Translations under genes and position numbers: made by a program
Part shown: in pieces, positions 61,333 to 64,000 of the stretch
Position numbering within the stretch: position 1 is the stretch's first letter
Layout of the letters: every line of letters starts with the position of its first letter
The notes under the pieces: model-generated
The model's input: the letters and a program-made list of their open reading frames with translations, nothing else
What the model was told of the DNA's origin: nothing
Database searches by the model: none
Origin: an uncultured Desulfobulbaceae bacterium
Lineage (GTDB): Bacteria > Desulfobacterota > Desulfobulbia > Desulfobulbales > BM004
Direction: 5' to 3'
Length of the DNA stretch: 64,000 bases
Assembly: GCA_947259115.1 (NCBI GenBank)
Contig: CAMYKS010000003.1
Span: forward strand, 186,001-250,000

Positions 61333-62334
61333 TCACAGCTGAAGCGGTCCGTAAGTGTCAGTTGCCCTTGCAGAGATCACCTCTTTGACGGACCAATTGG
61401 AAGCAGAGGTGAACTCATCACTTCTTTCAGCGCAGTCATCAACCTCGCATACCGGGCAATAGGGAGGTTCACAGGGATCAACATGGATCATTATGTCACC
61501 CTCCTCGCCCAGGGCATCGAGCAGGGCCTGGGTTATTTCCTGTTCCGCCTCGTGCACCTGGGTCAAGGTCCAGTAATGGGGCAGTGATATGTGAAGATCG
61601 ACATGGTGGTAGCGCCCGGAGCGCAGAGCCCTTAGCTTGTGGGGGTACAGCCAGCCGGGCTTCTTGATTGTATTGAGACCCTGTACAATGCGCTCAAGAA
61701 GTTCAGGGTCAGCCTCATCCATAAGATTTTTAAAGGATTTGGCTAAAATCCTTATGCCTGGGATGAAAATGTTGAGTGCGACAAGGCAGGCAATAAGGGG
61801 GTCAAGCCACTGATATCCGGTAAGCCGAAAAAGCAGCAGGCCGATTATCACTCCGGCGCTGGAGTAAAAATCTGTCAGCAAATGGCGGCCGTCAGCGCTG
61901 AGGGCCTCTGATTTATACTTTTTGCCGGCCTGCATCAGGTATGTGCCGACCACCAGGTTGACTGCCCCGGCCGCACCTAAAATATAGAGACCGAGGCCCA
62001 GGTTTCTGGGCGGCTGGGGTGCAAAAAAAACCGGGACCGCCTCTACAAGGATTACTATAGCGGCTATGATGATGAGGCCGCCTTCAAGTCCTGCTGAAAA
62101 TGATTCAATTTTGCCGTGGCCATAGGGATGGTTTTCATCCACCGGTTTGTTGCTGACAGTAACGGAAAGCATTAAAAAGGCACCGGTAACCACATTTATA
62201 ATTGATTCAATGGCATCGGACAGCACCGCTTTAGAATCGGTGAGGTAATAGGCACCGAATTTAGCCACGAGCAGAGTAAGGGAGGTGATAAATGCGAGCC
62301 GTGCAGCCCATTGCATGGCATGGTTATTCTTCAT
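61333..62334 (-). CDS. Cation diffusion facilitator family transporter
   Basis: About 333 residues with six membrane segments (about 10-205). The metal-site motifs are SKAVLSDAIESIINVV (TM2) and HLLTDFYSSAGVI (TM5), where HxxxD is replaced by Leu-Thr-Asp after His. The cytosolic C-terminal domain (about 210-295) continues into a cysteine-rich tail, DPCEPPYCPVCEVDDC. CDF proteins export Zn2+, Fe2+ or similar by H+ antiport; the metal here is unknown. I prefer ATG 62334 to the TTG 4 codons earlier. Confidence 0.9.
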   Translation of the reverse strand: MKNNHAMQWAARLAFITSLTLLVAKFGAYYLTDSKAVLSDAIESIINVVTGAFLMLSVTVSNKPVDENHPYGHGKIESFSAGLEGGLIIIAAIVILVEAVPVFFAPQPPRNLGLGLYILGAAGAVNLVVGTYLMQAGKKYKSEALSADGRHLLTDFYSSAGVIIGLLLFRLTGYQWLDPLIACLVALNIFIPGIRILAKSFKNLMDEADPELLERIVQGLNTIKKPGWLYPHKLRALRSGRYHHVDLHISLPHYWTLTQVHEAEQEITQALLDALGEEGDIMIHVDPCEPPYCPVCEVDDCAERSDEFTSASNWSVKEVISARATDTYGPLQL

Positions 62335-62470
62335 GGGGTTTAGCAATATTTATTGTTGTTCATAGGTTGAGGTTTTCTGAATAATGTTTATAGGTTTTGA
62401 AGAATTGGCTTTGTCAGCCCCGTAGTTAATTACCCTTTCTGGTAATTCTTTATAGTGTACCCTTAACTAC

Positions 62471-62573
62471 AGGGTATAAACACCCTTGAAAATAGGGTAT
62501 AAACACCCTTAAAAACAGGGTATAAACACCCTTAAAAACAGGGTATAAACACCCTTAAAAACAGGGTATAAAC
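62471..62573. repeat. 23-bp tandem hairpin repeat array
   Basis: Four full units and one partial unit of AGGGTATAAACACCCTTAAAAAC. The first unit differs at its last seven bases. Each unit contains AGGGT-ATAAAC-ACCCT, a small hairpin. There are no unique spacers. The array sits in the 490-bp gap 62335-62824 between the cation transporter gene and larB, which is otherwise without visible genes. Confidence 0.93.
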
Positions 62574-62824
62574 CTCTACTTGAAAATATGCCGGCGACAG
62601 GTGTTGCACCCGTTATCTCTTGATTATATTTGGCCCCGCTGCTATCTGTGAGATTTTGTTCAAAGTCATCAGACTTGTTGCGGAATGTCTGGTATTGTAG
62701 GAAACTTGCTGTTGAAATGCAACATCTCTGCACGGTGCTCCATATGTTGCAGAACAGAATGGGCCGGCAAAGGATGCCAATGCTGCTGCAGCTCTGGCAA
62801 TGAAAAAGTCATCAGATATATATT

Positions 62825-63577
62825 ATGGATGAAAAGAATTTAAAAAAACTTCTTGAAGAAGTTCGGGACGGTTCCTGTGATATTGCTGCGGCAATAAAGC
62901 AAATGAAACACTGGCCTTCTGAAGTGCTGGATTTTGCCTGTCTTGATCACCATCGGTCCCTGAGGACCGGCTTTCCCGAGGTGGTCTATGGTGAGGATAA
63001 AAGTACTGAGCAGGTTGCTGCCATCATGGGTGCCATGCTGGATAAGCCCGGCGTGGTAATGGCTACCAGGGTGAACCCTGAAAAGGCGGCACGGGTCTGC
63101 CGGAAGGTCCCGGGTTTAACCTACCATGAAACAGCGAGGATGCTGATCGGCAATACTGACAAAGTAGTTGAGCATGATTGCCGGGGGACGATTCTCGTCA
63201 TAACAGCAGGAACATCCGATGTGAAGGTTGCCGAGGAGGCGTATTTTACAGCCCATTACCTGGGCAATCCCGTTGAAAGGCTTTATGATGTCGGGGTTGC
63301 CGGCATCCATCGTTTGCTGTCTAAAAGAGAATTGTTGCAGCAGGCTGCAGTTTTACTTGTTGTCGCCGGCATGGAGGGCGCTCTGCCCAGCGTGGTTGCA
63401 GGGCTGGTTGACAGGCCGGTTATCGCAGTTCCGACCAGCGTGGGCTACGGCGCCTCTTTTGGCGGAATTACAGCGCTGCTGGGCATGCTGAACAGCTGTG
63501 CGCCAGGGCTGGCAGTGGTAAACATAGACAATGGGTTCGGGGCCGGCTGCATGGCCGCGACCATAAACAGGCGGTAA
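62825..63577 (+). CDS. larB: Nickel pincer cofactor biosynthesis protein LarB
   Basis: 250 residues; carboxylates and hydrolyses nicotinic acid adenine dinucleotide to start nickel-pincer nucleotide synthesis for lactate racemase-type enzymes. Seen: LDFACLDHHRSLRTGFPEVVYG near residues 38-59, the PurE-like core GTILVITAGTSDVKVAEEA near 122, VVAGMEGALPSVVAGLV near 180 and PTSVGYGASFGGITALLGM near 200. larC and larE are not adjacent in the window. It is another nickel-related gene besides the hyp set. The ribosome site is weak. Confidence 0.94.
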   Translation: MDEKNLKKLLEEVRDGSCDIAAAIKQMKHWPSEVLDFACLDHHRSLRTGFPEVVYGEDKSTEQVAAIMGAMLDKPGVVMATRVNPEKAARVCRKVPGLTYHETARMLIGNTDKVVEHDCRGTILVITAGTSDVKVAEEAYFTAHYLGNPVERLYDVGVAGIHRLLSKRELLQQAAVLLVVAGMEGALPSVVAGLVDRPVIAVPTSVGYGASFGGITALLGMLNSCAPGLAVVNIDNGFGAGCMAATINRR

Positions 63578-63628
63578 CTGCCTGAAGCAGTTGTCTGACT
63601 TTCCCCATGGCCAATCTGTAAAAGCAAA

Positions 63629-63656
63629 TTGACACTTTTGGCATCTAAGGTATAAT
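63629..63656 (+). promoter_or_regulatory. Consensus sigma-70 promoter upstream of secD
   Basis: A perfect TTGACA, 16 bases, and a perfect TATAAT. Transcription would begin near 63664, leaving a leader of about 170 bases before secD. The leader holds an AT-rich stem, CTTTTCTT/AAGAAAAG (63661-63692). Confidence 0.8.
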
Positions 63657-63834
63657 CGCCCTTTTCTTTTCCGCAGCATATAAGAAGAAAAGCACTGATT
63701 TATAGGCAACTGTTATAAAAGATTGTTTTGGGCAAGGGGGCAGTGCAGATAATAGCCCTGGCCACAGCAATTCATTCTATGGAAGAACAACCCAATAAAA
63801 ATGTAGTTTTTGTAAAAGCGAAGGAGCTTACTGG

Positions 63835-64000
63835 ATGAACAGGACTCTCAAGTGGAAAATAGCATTCTTGCTATTCGTGATTGTTATGGCAGGAGTTATT
63901 TTGACCCCGTCTCTTTATAAAGGTGCGCCAAAATGGATGAGCACGTATGTCGCACCTGAAGGCTTAAACCTGGGGCTTGATCTGCAGGGCGGTATGCATC
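63835..64000 (+). CDS. secD: Protein translocase subunit SecD, N-terminal part
   Basis: Membrane subunit of SecDF, which uses the proton gradient to pull secreted proteins across the inner membrane. 55 residues are visible before the right edge: a basic start (MNRTLKWK), one membrane helix (IAFLLFVIVMAGVILTPSLY) and the conserved GLNLGLDLQGGMH. AAGGAG lies 8 bases before the ATG. yajC, the usual upstream neighbour, is missing. Confidence 0.93.
   Translation, partial: MNRTLKWKIAFLLFVIVMAGVILTPSLYKGAPKWMSTYVAPEGLNLGLDLQGGMH

Noticed and set aside
62471-62573. CRISPR array
   Set aside because: Units are directly adjacent with no unique spacers and no cas genes are near; it is a tandem repeat.
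8342-63834. Selenoprotein with in-frame TGA inside the window
   Set aside because: selC is present, but I found no recognisable domain interrupted by TGA; the hydrogenase large subunit has Cys codons at its nickel ligands.
63728-63838. Small gene whose TGA overlaps the secD start
   Set aside because: A frame of up to about 36 codons reads to the TGA at 63836, but no candidate start (TTG 63728, GTG 63743, ATG 63779) has a proper ribosome site and the product matches nothing I know, including YajC.

Overview
The window looks like part of the chromosome of an anaerobic, probably sulfate-reducing Desulfobacterota bacterium, most plausibly of the Desulfobulbus type. That placement is an inference from gene content, not from a marker tree. 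It rests on a complete methylmalonyl-CoA (propionate) route with a biotin-dependent transcarboxylase/decarboxylase set, a selenocysteine tRNA, [NiFe]-hydrogenase and maturation genes, and many PAS/sigma-54/two-component regulators. Base composition is near balanced, except for one clearly AT-rich gene at 19.96-20.55 kb.

Layout. 0-8.3 kb is housekeeping: an AI-2E family permease (cut by the left edge), ilvE, groES-groEL, tRNA-Met(CAT), a small acidic protein, tRNA-Sec(TCA), glyQ, an M32 carboxypeptidase and a CoA-binding protein. 8.4-13.3 kb holds the most unusual locus. One gene fuses two cyclic-nucleotide-binding domains to a [NiFe]-hydrogenase small subunit. It overlaps a large-subunit gene whose product stops exactly at the active-site DPCxxCxxH motif, and a GAF-class III nucleotide cyclase gene follows on the same strand. 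I read this as a candidate cNMP-linked hydrogenase or H2-sensing module.

13.3-20.9 kb is accessory DNA. Four attC-like sites of about 60 bp lie in one orientation, and the genes between them are all on the minus strand: an M24 peptidase, a TIR protein, parE/phd, a fused HigB-HigA, higBA and an AT-rich membrane protein. The ends of two cassettes match as integron theory requires (TTCAGT at the start, ACTGAAC in the site that closes the cassette). No integrase is present, so this is a cassette cluster without integrase. A short group II intron-like remnant and other palindromes sit at its margins.

20.9-27.1 kb is a tightly overlapping minus-strand operon: pyrK, pyrD, ykvA-like, ykgJ-like, aroD, aroE, aroA, queH. 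27.4-30.6 kb holds a prepilin peptidase, a DksA/TraR-type regulator, an exported protein and a metallo-beta-lactamase-fold/PilZ fusion. 30.8-46.8 kb is the propionate block: Na+-pump decarboxylase beta/gamma subunits and biotin carrier, malonyl-CoA decarboxylase, the 5S-like and 12S-like carboxyltransferases, epimerase, two-subunit B12 mutase, MeaB, sucCD and propionyl-CoA synthetase. Together they interconvert propionate, propionyl-CoA, methylmalonyl-CoA and succinyl-CoA, with a possible Na+ gradient link.

47-51.3 kb carries hypD, hypF and hypB for [NiFe] centre assembly, with a 7-bp tandem repeat running into the end of hypF. 51.5-64 kb contains an aspartic protease, a DUF1992 protein, dtd, a sensor kinase with a small membrane partner, a TMTC-like membrane protein, a sigma-54 activator, rsmE, prmA, a cation efflux protein, a 23-bp hairpin repeat array, larB (nickel-pincer cofactor) and the start of secD behind a consensus promoter. 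Several noncoding palindromic elements, described individually, occupy the larger gaps.
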